Source of the DNA: Methylocella tundrae
Lineage (GTDB): Bacteria > Pseudomonadota > Alphaproteobacteria > Rhizobiales > Beijerinckiaceae
Length of the DNA: 64,000 nt
Direction of reading: 5' to 3'
Assembly: GCF_038024855.1 (NCBI RefSeq)
Contig: NZ_CP139088.1
Location: 124,001 to 188,000, forward strand
The position numbers and the translations under genes were made by a program. The notes below the pieces were generated by a model. The model made no database searches. It was not told the origin of the DNA and saw nothing but the letters and a program-made list of their open reading frames with translations. Shown here one piece after another: positions 34,065 to 43,784 of the stretch; within the stretch, counting starts at the first letter, position 1; each line of letters begins with the position of its first letter.

Positions 34065-34736
34065 ATGATTCTCCGTGCGCTGAAGCGCCTCTTCCATCAG
34101 ATCAGCCTCGGCGACCAGTCCTACCGCTTCATGTTCGCTCCCGGACCCATTGACGAAGTCGTCGCTTTCGATTGTGAGACGACAGGGCTCGACTGTCGCC
34201 GCGACGACATCATCACGATTGCCGCAATTCGCATAAAAGGCGCCCGCATCCTGACGAGCGAACGGTTCGAGGCGGTCGTGCGGCCGGAGGCGCGAATGCG
34301 CGCCGATGCGATCAAGGTGCACCGCCTTCGCGAGGCGGACGTCGAGGCAGGCAAGCGGATAGAGAAGATCATCCCGGAGTTTCTGCGCTTTATAGGCGGC
34401 CGGCCGCTGGTTGGATATTATGTCGAATTCGACGTCCGGATGATCGACAAATATGTGCTTGGACTGATCGGCATCGAACTGCCGAACCCGCTCATAGAGG
34501 TTTCCAAGCTCTACTATGAGCGCAAATACGGCGACGCGCCGCCAGGCGCGATCATTGACCTTTCATTCTCCGCGATCCTGAGCGACCTCGACCTGCCGGC
34601 GCTCGATCAGCATGACGCGTTCAACGATGCCCTCATGACCGCGATGATCTATCTGAAGCTGCGCGATTTTAAGGAGAGGGGGGTTCGCATCCCAAGATCG
34701 CGCGTCGCGAGAGGCGCGGAGGCGCCGCTCGGATAG
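34065..34736 (+). CDS. DnaQ-like 3'-5' exonuclease
   Basis: From ATG 34065, one base after the preceding stop, 223 residues. It has the DEDDh exonuclease motifs: FDCETTGLD (Exo I) at about 36-44, GYYVEFDVRM (Exo II) and HDAFNDALMT (Exo III). The family includes the DNA polymerase III epsilon proofreading subunit and RNase T-like enzymes. This protein lacks the polymerase-binding tail and belongs to the stand-alone type encoded with DUF294/actP genes. Its physiological substrate there is unknown. Confidence 0.88.
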   Translation: MILRALKRLFHQISLGDQSYRFMFAPGPIDEVVAFDCETTGLDCRRDDIITIAAIRIKGARILTSERFEAVVRPEARMRADAIKVHRLREADVEAGKRIEKIIPEFLRFIGGRPLVGYYVEFDVRMIDKYVLGLIGIELPNPLIEVSKLYYERKYGDAPPGAIIDLSFSAILSDLDLPALDQHDAFNDALMTAMIYLKLRDFKERGVRIPRSRVARGAEAPLG

Positions 34737-34956
34737 AATCCGCGACAGCGAGAGCGGAGCGGGCGCCGCCAATGCCCCACTCAGTGCTTATCGGCCATTA
34801 TGAAGTCGAGGAAAGCGCTCTGGCCGATCCCCGTGCTGCTGATCGAAATCCTCTCTCCGAGCAATCAGGCGGAAACCTCTGCCAATGTCCTTGGCCCATG
34901 CCTCGATCCCGAGCGTTTAGGAGATCCTCGTTGTCAGGACCGCCGGGACATATTCT

Positions 34957-35808
34957 TCAGTTTGTCTGTTGCTTCTTCTCGACCTTTTCGGCGGCATGAT
35001 ATTTACGACGGATGTCGGCGAGATCGACGGTCGGTTTCGGATACGACATATGAAGATCGTCCATGGCGGCGGCGACGATCTGGGACACCGCGAGATTGCG
35101 AAACCATTTATGGTTGGCGGGGATGACGAACCAGGGCGCATGGCGCGTGCTGGTTGCGCTGAGCGCTTCCTCGAAGGCGATCGTGTAATCGTCCCACAGC
35201 GCGCGCTCGGCATAGTCGGACTCGCTGATCTTCCAGTTCCGCTCCGGATCATCGAGGCGCGCGGCGAAACGGACGAGTTGTTCTTCCTTGCTGATATGTA
35301 GAAAGAATTTCAGGATCGTTGTCCCCGCCTCGGCGAGCCCTTTTTCGAATTCGCGAATGCGGGCGTAGCGCGCGGTCAAGGTCGGCTTGTCGATCAGTTC
35401 ATGCACGCGGGTGACGAGAACGTCTTCGTAGTGGGAACGGTTGAAAATCGCGATTTCGCCTTTGGCGGGTGCATGGGGATGGACGCGCCATAAAAAATCA
35501 TGCGCGAGTTCGAGCGGCGTCGGCTGCTTGAAGCCTGTGACATTGGCGCCCTGCGGATTGAAGGCTGCGAAGACGTGGTTCACCGTGCCGTCCTTGCCCC
35601 CGGCGTCGGGCGCTTGCAGGACGATCAGAACCGAGTGCTTCTTTTCGGCGTAGAGCAGCGACTGACGGCTCATGAGTTCGCTCTGGTGCCGCGCCGTGTC
35701 CGCGGCCGCAGCTTCGGCCGTTTCATGATGTCCCTTATAGGCGGGATCGAGGTCCTTGAGCTTCAGTGTTTTGTCCGGATCGACAAAAAAAAGATCACGA
35801 TAATCCAT
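34957..35808 (-). CDS. ppk2: Polyphosphate kinase 2 family protein
   Basis: From ATG 35808, 283 residues, the length of a one-domain PPK2. Walker A is APDAGGKD at 67-74 and a second nucleotide motif FNRSHYEDVL follows. Lid-region Arg/Lys are present (RIREFEKGL, LDDPERNWK). PPK2 enzymes use polyphosphate to phosphorylate nucleotides (AMP, ADP or GDP). Short members are usually class I to III; assignment within them is not possible by eye. The frame stays open to 36006 upstream, but the added sequence has no family similarity. Confidence 0.88.
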   Translation of the reverse strand: MDYRDLFFVDPDKTLKLKDLDPAYKGHHETAEAAAADTARHQSELMSRQSLLYAEKKHSVLIVLQAPDAGGKDGTVNHVFAAFNPQGANVTGFKQPTPLELAHDFLWRVHPHAPAKGEIAIFNRSHYEDVLVTRVHELIDKPTLTARYARIREFEKGLAEAGTTILKFFLHISKEEQLVRFAARLDDPERNWKISESDYAERALWDDYTIAFEEALSATSTRHAPWFVIPANHKWFRNLAVSQIVAAAMDDLHMSYPKPTVDLADIRRKYHAAEKVEKKQQTN

Positions 35809-36333
35809 GCTTGCCCTGTTGTTTTCGAGCGAATGGCTGGCGCATATGGGCGAAGGGGAGAAATGGACCTCCCCGAACGAGCTTCGACGTTTTGAGCCTT
35901 GCCAGCTGCTTGATTCGTCATTGCAGACCTCGCTCGGGGCTATCTTGCCTGGCTTTGCGATCCTTTTGAAGGTCTTGATCTTAGCGCGACTGGTGAGATC
36001 CGCCACTCTGGCTGAGTTATCTTACGTCGACACACCGCCCGCCCGTTCCAGCGCGAAAAATCTCGAAGCTTTTGGGTCAAACGGGGTTTTCACCGTAAGC
36101 GCGGCGCCGAGGCGATATTGTGTTATTCGCCTTCCAGGTGGAGGGTTTCCCTTGAAATGTGCTTAGTTGCACGCCCGAACGTGAAGGAAGTTAAACGCGC
36201 CGCCGCGCAGTGACGAGTGCGAACGGCGGGAATTAGGCCCCAAACGCTACGCCTACGGCTCCGCAGCAGGCGCCTCGCTGGCGTGACACGGCGAAATTTC
36301 AAAGGCCCGGCGCCCGCGGCGGCGAAGTCCGCC
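35809..36333. other. Intergenic region upstream of ppk2
   Basis: About 525 bp between ppk2 and the end of the amine oxidase gene. No supported gene, tRNA or strong palindrome was found. It should contain the ppk2 promoter. Confidence 0.5.
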
Positions 36334-37926
36334 TCAGTGCGTCGCGGCGCCGCGCGCCGGCGTTCCGCGGAGGAAATATGCGTTGACGGAGAGGCAGAAT
36401 TCTTTCCATGCCGCCGCGATGTCGCGCAACATTGCCTGAACATAATCTTTGGAGGGTGTGTCCTCACCCGGAAAATTCGACAGCGCGCAGGAGGTGCGGT
36501 TGAACTCAAGGACGCAATCCATGAGACCCTGGATGAACCCCTCGAACGTCCTGAGCGCTTCGGGCGTCATCGCGGAGCGGCCGCGCTCCACCGCGACGGA
36601 ACTCATATCGAAGGGAAGGTCCTCGAGCCGCAAGAGCGCCTCGCTGAAAATTTGCTCTATGGTGGCGACGACGGCGCGCTGCGTGACAATCTCCTTGTCG
36701 GCGCTCGCCAGCATGGCGTTGAGATGCTTGCGGTAGATTTCGAGAAGCTTTGCTTGCCGCGCGGCCACCCACTGGCCGAATTCGGCAATGCCTTCGGCAT
36801 TGGACCCCATCGCCTTCACCTGATTTTGTGTATTGTCAGCAGGCGCGAAGCTGCCGATCTCACGCAGAAGGCGGCGGGCGGAGTCGAGCGCTCCCTCCAT
36901 ATAGCCGCCGGCATAGCTCGCTGTCTCGGAGCCGCCGAAGAAGAGCTTTCCGTCCCAGACCGCCTGCCGCAAAGACGGATTGCCGTAGTGGGGATGGCCG
37001 TCCGGCGGAACCAGGTCGCGGCGGGAGCAGGTATATTCTTCCAGCGCCCAGTCCTGATAATGCTGCTCGCCATGTTCGAATTCGGGACCGAAGATCTGGC
37101 CGATCTGATTGCCCATCAGCATCGGCAAGCCGACCTTGAAGGTCTCCCGCAAAGACGGCGACAGCGCGAGAAAACCGCCGAGCGCCGCGCTCGAACCCGC
37201 GCCATCGCACGCGTCGAAGATCTCCCGAAACACCGCCTGTTCATGCGTAACGAAGGCGTTGCCCGACTGGCCCGCCTCGCGCCACAGCGGCCGGTCATAA
37301 ACGATGACCGCCTTCGCCTCGCCGGCCATCCAGGTATAGGTTTCGCGCATGGCGGCGATCACATGATCGTCGAGACCCGGCTCGAAGCGGATCTTCTCCC
37401 CGGCGAGGCGGGGAGGCAGGGCGAGGACGACGCGGCGGGCTTCGACGACGGTCAGCGCGTCGCCCTGCCGGATGTGCAACTCGACATGGTCGCCGCGATC
37501 GACGATCGCTGAAACCGCATGATCAAGACGCAGCCGGTCCGCCGGGATTTTCCGCGCGAGCGCTTCTATGATTGAAGCCATGCCGCCTTCGACGCGCCGC
37601 GCGCCCGCGTGCACGCTTTCATTCTCGCTCGGCTCCGCTTTCTTTTCAAAGTCGTGCAGCCGAAAGACCGTTCCGGAATCATGCTGCGGGAAACTGACGA
37701 GCCCGAGGTCGGCGATCAATTTGACCATTCCAGGCTGAGTGTCCGGCCAGTGCCAGGTCGGGCCGAGGTCGAGCCGCATGCCGGCCTTTTCCGAGGCAAC
37801 CGAGAGCACCCGTCCGCCAAGCCTTGAGCGCGCCTCGAACAAAGCGAACGAGCGCGCCTGCGACTGCAAACCAGCGGCAAGCGCCAACCCGCACAAGCCT
37901 CCGCCGACGATGGCCGTATCCAGCAT
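36334..37926 (-). CDS. FAD-dependent amine oxidase family protein
   Basis: A 530-residue flavoprotein. The dinucleotide-binding GGGLCG motif is at residues 8-13, followed by the acidic residue of the second strand (FEARSRLGGR). The C-terminal FAD motif lies in FGGSETASYAGGYMEGA, which is typical of monoamine oxidase-like enzymes. The last 150 residues are helical and lack family similarity I can recognise. It may oxidise an amine, or perform a related desaturation as in carotenoid enzymes; the substrate is unknown. It lies just upstream of a ferredoxin gene on the same strand. Confidence 0.8.
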   Translation of the reverse strand: MLDTAIVGGGLCGLALAAGLQSQARSFALFEARSRLGGRVLSVASEKAGMRLDLGPTWHWPDTQPGMVKLIADLGLVSFPQHDSGTVFRLHDFEKKAEPSENESVHAGARRVEGGMASIIEALARKIPADRLRLDHAVSAIVDRGDHVELHIRQGDALTVVEARRVVLALPPRLAGEKIRFEPGLDDHVIAAMRETYTWMAGEAKAVIVYDRPLWREAGQSGNAFVTHEQAVFREIFDACDGAGSSAALGGFLALSPSLRETFKVGLPMLMGNQIGQIFGPEFEHGEQHYQDWALEEYTCSRRDLVPPDGHPHYGNPSLRQAVWDGKLFFGGSETASYAGGYMEGALDSARRLLREIGSFAPADNTQNQVKAMGSNAEGIAEFGQWVAARQAKLLEIYRKHLNAMLASADKEIVTQRAVVATIEQIFSEALLRLEDLPFDMSSVAVERGRSAMTPEALRTFEGFIQGLMDCVLEFNRTSCALSNFPGEDTPSKDYVQAMLRDIAAAWKEFCLSVNAYFLRGTPARGAATH

Positions 37927-37989
37927 ACCGAACCTCTTTGTCGCTTTTCGTACCTTCCGGCCGAAATATCGTGCTCACGGTGGTTCGAA

Positions 37990-38322
37990 TCACCGCTTCG
38001 GCACGATGATCAAACGCTCGACCGGGTTGCCTTCGACGAAATGCGATTGGATGATTTCGTCGATGTCCTCAATCTTTTCCGGGTGATACCAGATCCCCTC
38101 GGGATAGACGACCATCAAGGGACCTGCGCGGCAGAAGCTGAGACAGCCGGATGCGGTCACATTAACGTCGGACAGCTGCTTTGCCTCGACCTTTTGCTGG
38201 AGGCGCTCCCACAACGGCTGCGCGCCGCTGTCCATGCAGCTGCCACGCGGATGGCCGGGCGGTCGTTTCGTGAAACAGGCAAAGACGTGGTATTTGAAGA
38301 CAATCGGTAGATCGAGCGACAT
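37990..38322 (-). CDS. Thioredoxin-like [2Fe-2S] ferredoxin
   Basis: From ATG 38322, 110 residues. Cysteines at 16, 29, 60 and 64 (FACFTKR, RGSCMDSG, SGCLSFCRAGP) match the four ligands of the thioredoxin-fold [2Fe-2S] ferredoxin family, also called Shethna-type. Such proteins donate electrons or protect nitrogenase in some species. The amine oxidase gene follows 63 bp downstream on the same strand. The frame extends upstream to 38571 without family similarity. Confidence 0.85.
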   Translation of the reverse strand: MSLDLPIVFKYHVFACFTKRPPGHPRGSCMDSGAQPLWERLQQKVEAKQLSDVNVTASGCLSFCRAGPLMVVYPEGIWYHPEKIEDIDEIIQSHFVEGNPVERLIIVPKR

Positions 38323-38879
38323 GAATCCATCCCGGGTGGCGGTGGAAGCGGTGTTCCTGGAATTATTCAAATCCTGTGCCGACGGATTCAGGCGCCATCC
38401 GATCGTTGTCTGCTCTGTTTCGGACAAAAACGAGAAAATCCTCGAAAATGAGGGCGTGACGCGCAGATTTTGCGGCCGGCGGCGGCGACTCGGGCGCTGG
38501 GAAGGGACTTTCTTAGCGATTTCGTTGTCGCAGCTGGATGACGAAGAGTCGCGGCTTTGGCGCCAAAGCACACAAATGGCCAGCCGTGGCTCTTGGCTGC
38601 TTTATGACAAAACGGGCAAACTCATATGCGCGTCCGGCGTCTCGCATGCCCTGTCGAGGTCCGCCGGACGACGCTCTTCAGGCGAGCAAAGCAGCGGCTC
38701 TTTTGCGCTTGCAATGCTTCGTCGTCGCCTCGACGATGCGCAACCGCCGGGACCGAGGGTCGAATGCGCCTCGCGTTTTCGACACAAAAGAAAACGATAT
38801 GACCATCATCATCAAAAGGCGCGCCGATCAACCCGCCTGAAAATACGCCGGGAGCGGGCATGAGAGCGCCGCCCCGCCT
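38323..38879. other. Intergenic region without recognised gene
   Basis: About 557 bp. Several open frames exist on both strands, but none has a ribosome site with recognisable protein features. It may hold the ferredoxin promoter and decayed sequence. Confidence 0.5.
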
Positions 38880-39947
38880 TTACTGCCGTTCGTCAAGGAA
38901 TGGGCGCCCGACGCCGGCGGCTATGCTGAACCGTCGCCGATAATCCGCGGGCGTCAGCCCCATCACTTTGAGGAATACTTTGCGGAAGGCGCTCGCATCG
39001 TCATAGCCTACGGCGAAGGCAATTTCGTCAAACCGCCGGCTCGTGAATTCGAGCATTTCGCGCGCCCTGCCAACGCGCAAATGCTGGCAATATTCGGTAG
39101 GCTTAAGCCCCGTCGCCTTGTGGAAGCGGCGCAAAAAAGTGCGCTCCTCGAGCCCGGCCCGCGCCGCCATCGCCTTTAGCGACACATGGCGCGGCTGCGC
39201 CCCTTGCGCCTGCAGCCAGTGCTGCGTCTTCAAAATAGCCTCGTCGCCATGACGAAGCTTCGGCGAGAAGCTGCTGTAGTACCGCTGCTCGCGCCCGGCC
39301 GGATCGACCAAAAGAAATCGCGCCGTCTCGATCATGATTGTTGGCCCGAGCAGCCTGTCGACCAGCTTCAGGCCGAGGTCGGTCCAGGCCATGAGGCCGG
39401 CCGCGGTGATAATGTCGCCGTCATCGACGATCAGCTTGTCCGCATTGACATGGATGTCGGGGAAGCGTTGCGCCAACGTCTCGGCGTGGCTCCAATGCGT
39501 CGTCGCCAAACGTCCGGCAAGAAGGCCAGTCTCGGCGAGAAGAAAGGCGCCCGCGCAGATCGAGCAGAGCGTGGCTCCCCCGCGGTGCTGTTCAGCGAGC
39601 CACAGAGCGAGGCGCGCCGTTGCGTCCCGTTCCGGCGGCTCGGCGAGACTCGGCGGCGCAATGATCACAGCGGGACGGCTATCAAGCTGAGGATGCGTGT
39701 CAAAGGCGCTTTCGACGCAAGCGTGCGCCGCGTCCAGTCGCCAATGGCTGATCCGAAGCGCGGTCGCGTCGCCGCCATGTCCCTCAGCGAGTCTGTTTGC
39801 GATGCCAAACAGATCGGTCAATCCGTACACGGCGGCGAGCTGCGCGCCGGGATAAAGGAGAAGGCCGATCTCGACCGGATCGCCGCTGCCGCCGCGCCTC
39901 GTGATCGCGGGGAATGACGACGCCTCTTTGTCTTTGTGTTTTCGCAT
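38880..39947 (-). CDS. GlxA-type AraC-family transcription regulator
   Basis: From ATG 39947 (GGAGAAG ribosome site), 355 residues. The N-terminal part (about 25-200) is a DJ-1/PfpI-like amidase domain with CSICAGAFLLAETGLLAGR, including the Cys of the nucleophile elbow. The C-terminal part (about 240-345) has the two AraC helix-turn-helix units (LEERTFLRRFHKATG and IAFAVGYDDASAFRKVF). GlxA regulators sense small amides or amines. Divergent to a cysteine hydrolase gene, which is the likely target. Confidence 0.88.
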   Translation of the reverse strand: MRKHKDKEASSFPAITRRGGSGDPVEIGLLLYPGAQLAAVYGLTDLFGIANRLAEGHGGDATALRISHWRLDAAHACVESAFDTHPQLDSRPAVIIAPPSLAEPPERDATARLALWLAEQHRGGATLCSICAGAFLLAETGLLAGRLATTHWSHAETLAQRFPDIHVNADKLIVDDGDIITAAGLMAWTDLGLKLVDRLLGPTIMIETARFLLVDPAGREQRYYSSFSPKLRHGDEAILKTQHWLQAQGAQPRHVSLKAMAARAGLEERTFLRRFHKATGLKPTEYCQHLRVGRAREMLEFTSRRFDEIAFAVGYDDASAFRKVFLKVMGLTPADYRRRFSIAAGVGRPFLDERQ

Positions 39948-40111
39948 GGCTTCTCCGTTGCAACAGCCGACGCCGCGGGCTGGCGCCCGCCCGCCATTTG
40001 TCGGTTTCGGCCTCAATAATGTCACTTCCGCCAATCGGCGCAATGGGCGCATCGACGTATCCCTTCCATCGCGAGGGCAAGGGCCTTCGCAGTCAAGGAA
40101 AGGATAGGCGC

Positions 40112-40684
40112 ATGACCAAACGCGCTCTTGTTGTCGTCGACATTCAGAATGACTATTTTCCCGCCGGGAAATGGCCGCTGAGCGGCATTGAGGCGGCAGC
40201 GGACAACGCCGCCCGGCTGATCGCCTCCGCGCGCGCCGCGGGCGATCTTGTCGTCCACATCCGCCACGAATTTGCAACCGATGACGCGCCCTTCTTCACC
40301 CCCGGCTCCGAAGGCGCGCAGGTTCACCCCAAGGCGCGCAATCTCGCTGGCGAGCATGTGGCGCTGAAGCATCATGTCAACGCATTCCGCGGGACGGATC
40401 TCAAAGAGACCCTGGACCGAAACGGCGTCACGGAGGTCGTGATCTGCGGCGCCATGAGCCACATGTGCATCGACGCCGCCGCCCGCGCGGCCAGCGACTT
40501 CGGTTATCAGGTCACGGTGGTGCATGACGCCTGCGCCACGCGGGATCTCGAGTTCGACGGCGTGCATGCGCCGGCGGCGGAGGTCCACGCGGCGTTCATG
40601 GCGGCGCTCGGCTTTGCTTACGCCACATTGCGGTCCACCGACGAATATCTTGATGCGTCAAAAATCCAGCCGAAGGTCGCCTGA
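40112..40684 (+). CDS. Isochorismatase-family cysteine hydrolase
   Basis: From ATG 40112 (AAGGA ribosome site), 190 residues. The catalytic triad of the family is visible: Asp10 in VVVDIQND, a Lys in VALKHHVNAF and Cys in MSHMCIDAAAR. The cis-peptide region precedes the Cys (ICGAMSH). Members hydrolyse amides such as nicotinamide, biuret or N-carbamoyl compounds; the substrate cannot be read from the sequence. Divergent from the GlxA-type regulator, so probably induced by its ligand. Confidence 0.88.
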   Translation: MTKRALVVVDIQNDYFPAGKWPLSGIEAAADNAARLIASARAAGDLVVHIRHEFATDDAPFFTPGSEGAQVHPKARNLAGEHVALKHHVNAFRGTDLKETLDRNGVTEVVICGAMSHMCIDAAARAASDFGYQVTVVHDACATRDLEFDGVHAPAAEVHAAFMAALGFAYATLRSTDEYLDASKIQPKVA

Positions 40685-41084
40685 CGCCGTCGCCGCGAAG
40701 ACAACCGTCAACATCACGCCCTTAAGAAGACAAGGACAGCGAAGCATTAGTTGCTCGTTTTCGGGGCTGACGCCTGACCCTGTTGCGGGCGCCCTGGCGC
40801 AGATTTGCGGCTCGAGCGCGAAGTAGATGGAGCCGGGGCGCCCGGCTCCGATCATCAAACGGGTTAAGGGGAGCGGGTAATACTGTAGATTTGCAATGCC
40901 CTATAGATTCGGAAGCAAAACTGTGCGACTAACGGTGTCGCCGCGCCGAAGTGTCCTATGGTAGGCGCGGTTGAACCATAAAGCTGAAGGGCCTTCCCGG
41001 TGTATGTGAGGATCGAGCATCGACTCTCTCGGCCAGGTTGCAAAACTAACCCAGTCAACCCCTATTAACATTTGCAAGGCGTCA
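40685..41084. other. Intergenic region with terminator-like hairpin
   Basis: 400 bp after the cysteine hydrolase. A perfect hairpin at 40829-40849 (GGAGCCGGG/CCCGGCTCC, three-base loop) is the probable end of that transcript. No gene was recognised in the remainder. Confidence 0.55.
40829..40849 (+). terminator. Perfect 9-bp hairpin
   Basis: GGAGCCGGG pairs with CCCGGCTCC around GCG. It is 145 bp after the hydrolase stop and lacks a T run. Confidence 0.45.
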
Positions 41085-41489
41085 ATGGACACTGCACTCG
41101 AACGCATCCGCGAAAAAATCGCTGAACTTGAGACGAAGATCGTCGACCTGCGTATTGCCGAACGTGAGCTGCAAGCTCTCGAAAAGCCAGCGGCGCGAAG
41201 GGCAAAACAGGCGCCCGAGCCGGAGCCAAAGCCAAAGCGCGCTTCGAAAAAGGCGAGCGAGCCGGCTGAGGCGCGCCAGACGATAGGCTCTGCGATTGCT
41301 GCGGTGCTTGAGCAGCATGGCGCCCTTTCAGCCGCCGAGATCGCCGAGCATATCAAGGCCACAGGCCGGGACATCAGCAACAGAACGGTGTCCTTTGCGC
41401 TTCAGGCGCTGAAAAAGCGCGGACTCGTCAAGAACGCGGATGGCCAGTGGACGCCGCCCAAGTCCCGCTCCCGGCAGGCGAGCGCGTAA
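41085..41489 (+). CDS. Coiled-coil plus winged-helix DNA-binding-like protein
   Basis: A 134-residue protein. Residues 1-38 form a charged coiled coil (LERIREKIAELETKIVDL). A basic Lys/Pro/Ala linker follows (about 40-63). Residues 65-125 fit a winged helix: GSAIAAVLEQHGALSAAEIAEHIKATG, then a recognition-helix region and a wing (GLVKNADGQWTP). The combination suggests a dimeric DNA-binding protein with an AT-hook-like basic linker, perhaps a nucleoid or regulatory protein. No relative of known function was recognised. It stands alone. Confidence 0.65.
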   Translation: MDTALERIREKIAELETKIVDLRIAERELQALEKPAARRAKQAPEPEPKPKRASKKASEPAEARQTIGSAIAAVLEQHGALSAAEIAEHIKATGRDISNRTVSFALQALKKRGLVKNADGQWTPPKSRSRQASA

Positions 41490-41978
41490 AAGCGCCCGGA
41501 GCAATGTGCTGACGGCTCAGCTTTGATGGGCGCGGCTTCTGAACGAAGCCGTGGCCGTTGTCTTGGGCGATAGTCTGGGCGCCGGCGGGACCGCGCGTCG
41601 TTCAGGCTGTGGCTTGAGCCGGCAGCGCGGCGCCCGCGCCGATCGCAGGCGCTGCTTCATCGCCGACGAAGAGGAAAGCGGGCGGTTGATAGTCGCACCC
41701 CCGCTGGCGCCCCGCCCATAGATCTCACAGGCAGTCGCCGACCTCGGTGCGGCCTTCGCGCGGCTTGGTCCGCGTGGAAAAATCGAGGAGTCTGACCCGG
41801 AAGGGCGAGCGGCAACATCTTCGCAGACGCACAGCCCGGCGCAATCTTTCGCGGCTCCTTGAAATTCTTGCTCGTGCCAACCGTTCACTATTCGTTGGCC
41901 GCCGCCAAGCCACTTAAACGTGATCTCGGAACCAATCCGGAGCGATCCGCTTTTAAGGGTCGGTGTAGAGCTTAGCGG
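41490..41978. other. Intergenic region upstream of xoxF
   Basis: About 490 bp, expected to carry the xoxF promoter. A 123-codon leftward frame in it has no supporting features. No clear palindrome or sigma-54 site was seen. Confidence 0.5.
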
Positions 41979-43784
41979 ATGATTGCAATGACGGGTCGCG
42001 CCAGGTGGGCTTTTAGAGTCCTCGCTTCAGGGCTGATGAGCACGTTGACGCTTTGGTGCGCCTCGGCGCAGTCCCCCCCGTCCTTTGCCAAGGCGGACCA
42101 GGACGGTCAATGGACCATGCCGGCGAAGGACGTCGCCAGCACGCGTTACAGCTCCCTCGATCAGATCAACGCTCAAAACGTCAAGGATTTGAAGGTCGCC
42201 TTTACATTTTCGACCGGAACGGACAGGGGCGTCGAATCCGCTCCGCTCGTCGTTGGCGACACCATGTATATCGTAGCGCCTTATCCGAATACGTTGTTTG
42301 CGCTGGATCTAAAGAATGATGGCGCGTTGAAGTGGCGCTACGATCCAAAGCCAAGCCGCGCCTCGCAGGGGGTCGCGTGCTGCGATGTGGTCAATCGGGG
42401 CGCGGTCTTTGCCGACGGCAAGCTGATCTACAATACGCTTGACGATTATACAGTCGCCGTCGCTGCGGACACGGGTCAGGAGGTTTGGCGCACCAAGATG
42501 GGCGAGATCAACAAAGGCGAGACCATGACGATGGCGCCTCTGCTCGCCAGAGATAAGGTCCTCGTTGGCGACTCAGGCGGGGAAATGGGCGTACGGGGCT
42601 GGGCCGCGGCGCTCGACGTGAAGACCGGAAAAATTCTTTGGCGCGCCTACAATACCGGCCCCGATTCTGATGTGTTGATCGGCTCCGAATTCAAGCCCTT
42701 CTACGACTCCGAGAAGGGAAAGGACCTCGGAGTAACAACCTGGCCCGCCGATATGTGGCGGCACGGCGGCGGCTCGGTTTGGGGCTGGGCGTCCTATGAT
42801 CCAGATCTCAACCTGATCTATTATGGCGTGTCGAATCCTGGCCCCTGGAACTCCACGATCCGGCCGGGAGACAATAAATGGACATCGGGCATTTTCGCGC
42901 GCGATGCGGACACGGGTCAAGCGCGCTGGTTCTACCAATATAGTCCACATGACCTCTACGACTATGATGGCGTAAATGAAGAGATTCTGCTTGATCTCAC
43001 CTGGAAGGGGCAGCCGCGAAAGGTGCTCGTCCATCCCGACCGCAATGGCTATGTCTACGTCATTGACCGTACCAATGGCGAGGTCTTGTCGGCCGAGCCT
43101 TTCCAGGCGATCACAAGCTCGACCGGGGTCGATCTGAAGACCGGCCGCCTTCAATATGTCGAGGCCAAGCGCCCCAAGACAGGAGAGACGGTCAGGGATA
43201 TCTGCCCGGCGCCACCCGGTGCGAAGGACTGGCAGCCCACAGCCTTTTCTCACAAGACGGGCCTTCTCTATATCCCGCACAACAACCTCTGCTTCGACAC
43301 GGAAGAGCTGGATGTCGGCTATATAGAAGGCACGCCCTATGTCGGCGCCAATATTCATATGAAGGCCGGGCCTGGCGGCAATCGCGGCGAATACGCCGCA
43401 TGGGACATCCTTAAAGGCAAGAAAGTGTGGGCAATCAAGGAGCGGTTTCCTGTCTGGAGCGGCACGGTCGTCACGGCGGGCGATATCGCTTTTTATGGGA
43501 CCATGGAGGGGTGGTTCAAAGCGGTAAACGCCAATACTGGCGAATTGCTTTGGCAGTTCAAAACCGGCTCTGGAATCATTAGCCAGCCGGTCACCTATCG
43601 CGGTCCCGACGGGAAGCAGTATGTCGCCGTTCTGTCGGGCGTCGGCGGCTGGTCCGGCGCGATCGTCGCCGGCGGCCTCAACAAGATGGATGGCACCGCC
43701 GCTCTCGGTTTCGTCAACGCCATGAAGGATTTGCCGGATGTAACGACGAAGGGAGGCATGCTCTATGTCTTCGCGCTTCCTTAA
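41979..43784 (+). CDS. xoxF: Lanthanide-type PQQ methanol dehydrogenase
   Basis: A 601-residue periplasmic quinoprotein with a signal peptide (about 1-30). It is an eight-bladed propeller with tryptophan-docking motifs, an adjacent-cysteine disulfide at C134-C135 and catalytic Asp328. Asp330, two residues later (DLYDYDG), is the extra metal ligand that marks XoxF and binds lanthanides; calcium-type MxaF has Ala there. It oxidises methanol (and often formaldehyde) and passes electrons to cytochrome XoxG. xoxJ and xoxG follow with overlapping starts. The true start could also be the ATG at 41988. Confidence 0.93.
   Translation: MIAMTGRARWAFRVLASGLMSTLTLWCASAQSPPSFAKADQDGQWTMPAKDVASTRYSSLDQINAQNVKDLKVAFTFSTGTDRGVESAPLVVGDTMYIVAPYPNTLFALDLKNDGALKWRYDPKPSRASQGVACCDVVNRGAVFADGKLIYNTLDDYTVAVAADTGQEVWRTKMGEINKGETMTMAPLLARDKVLVGDSGGEMGVRGWAAALDVKTGKILWRAYNTGPDSDVLIGSEFKPFYDSEKGKDLGVTTWPADMWRHGGGSVWGWASYDPDLNLIYYGVSNPGPWNSTIRPGDNKWTSGIFARDADTGQARWFYQYSPHDLYDYDGVNEEILLDLTWKGQPRKVLVHPDRNGYVYVIDRTNGEVLSAEPFQAITSSTGVDLKTGRLQYVEAKRPKTGETVRDICPAPPGAKDWQPTAFSHKTGLLYIPHNNLCFDTEELDVGYIEGTPYVGANIHMKAGPGGNRGEYAAWDILKGKKVWAIKERFPVWSGTVVTAGDIAFYGTMEGWFKAVNANTGELLWQFKTGSGIISQPVTYRGPDGKQYVAVLSGVGGWSGAIVAGGLNKMDGTAALGFVNAMKDLPDVTTKGGMLYVFALP

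Noticed and set aside
41517..41888. 123-codon leftward frame upstream of xoxF
   Set aside because: No start signal or protein-like pattern; Ser/Arg/Pro-rich composition is typical of chance frames in GC-rich DNA.
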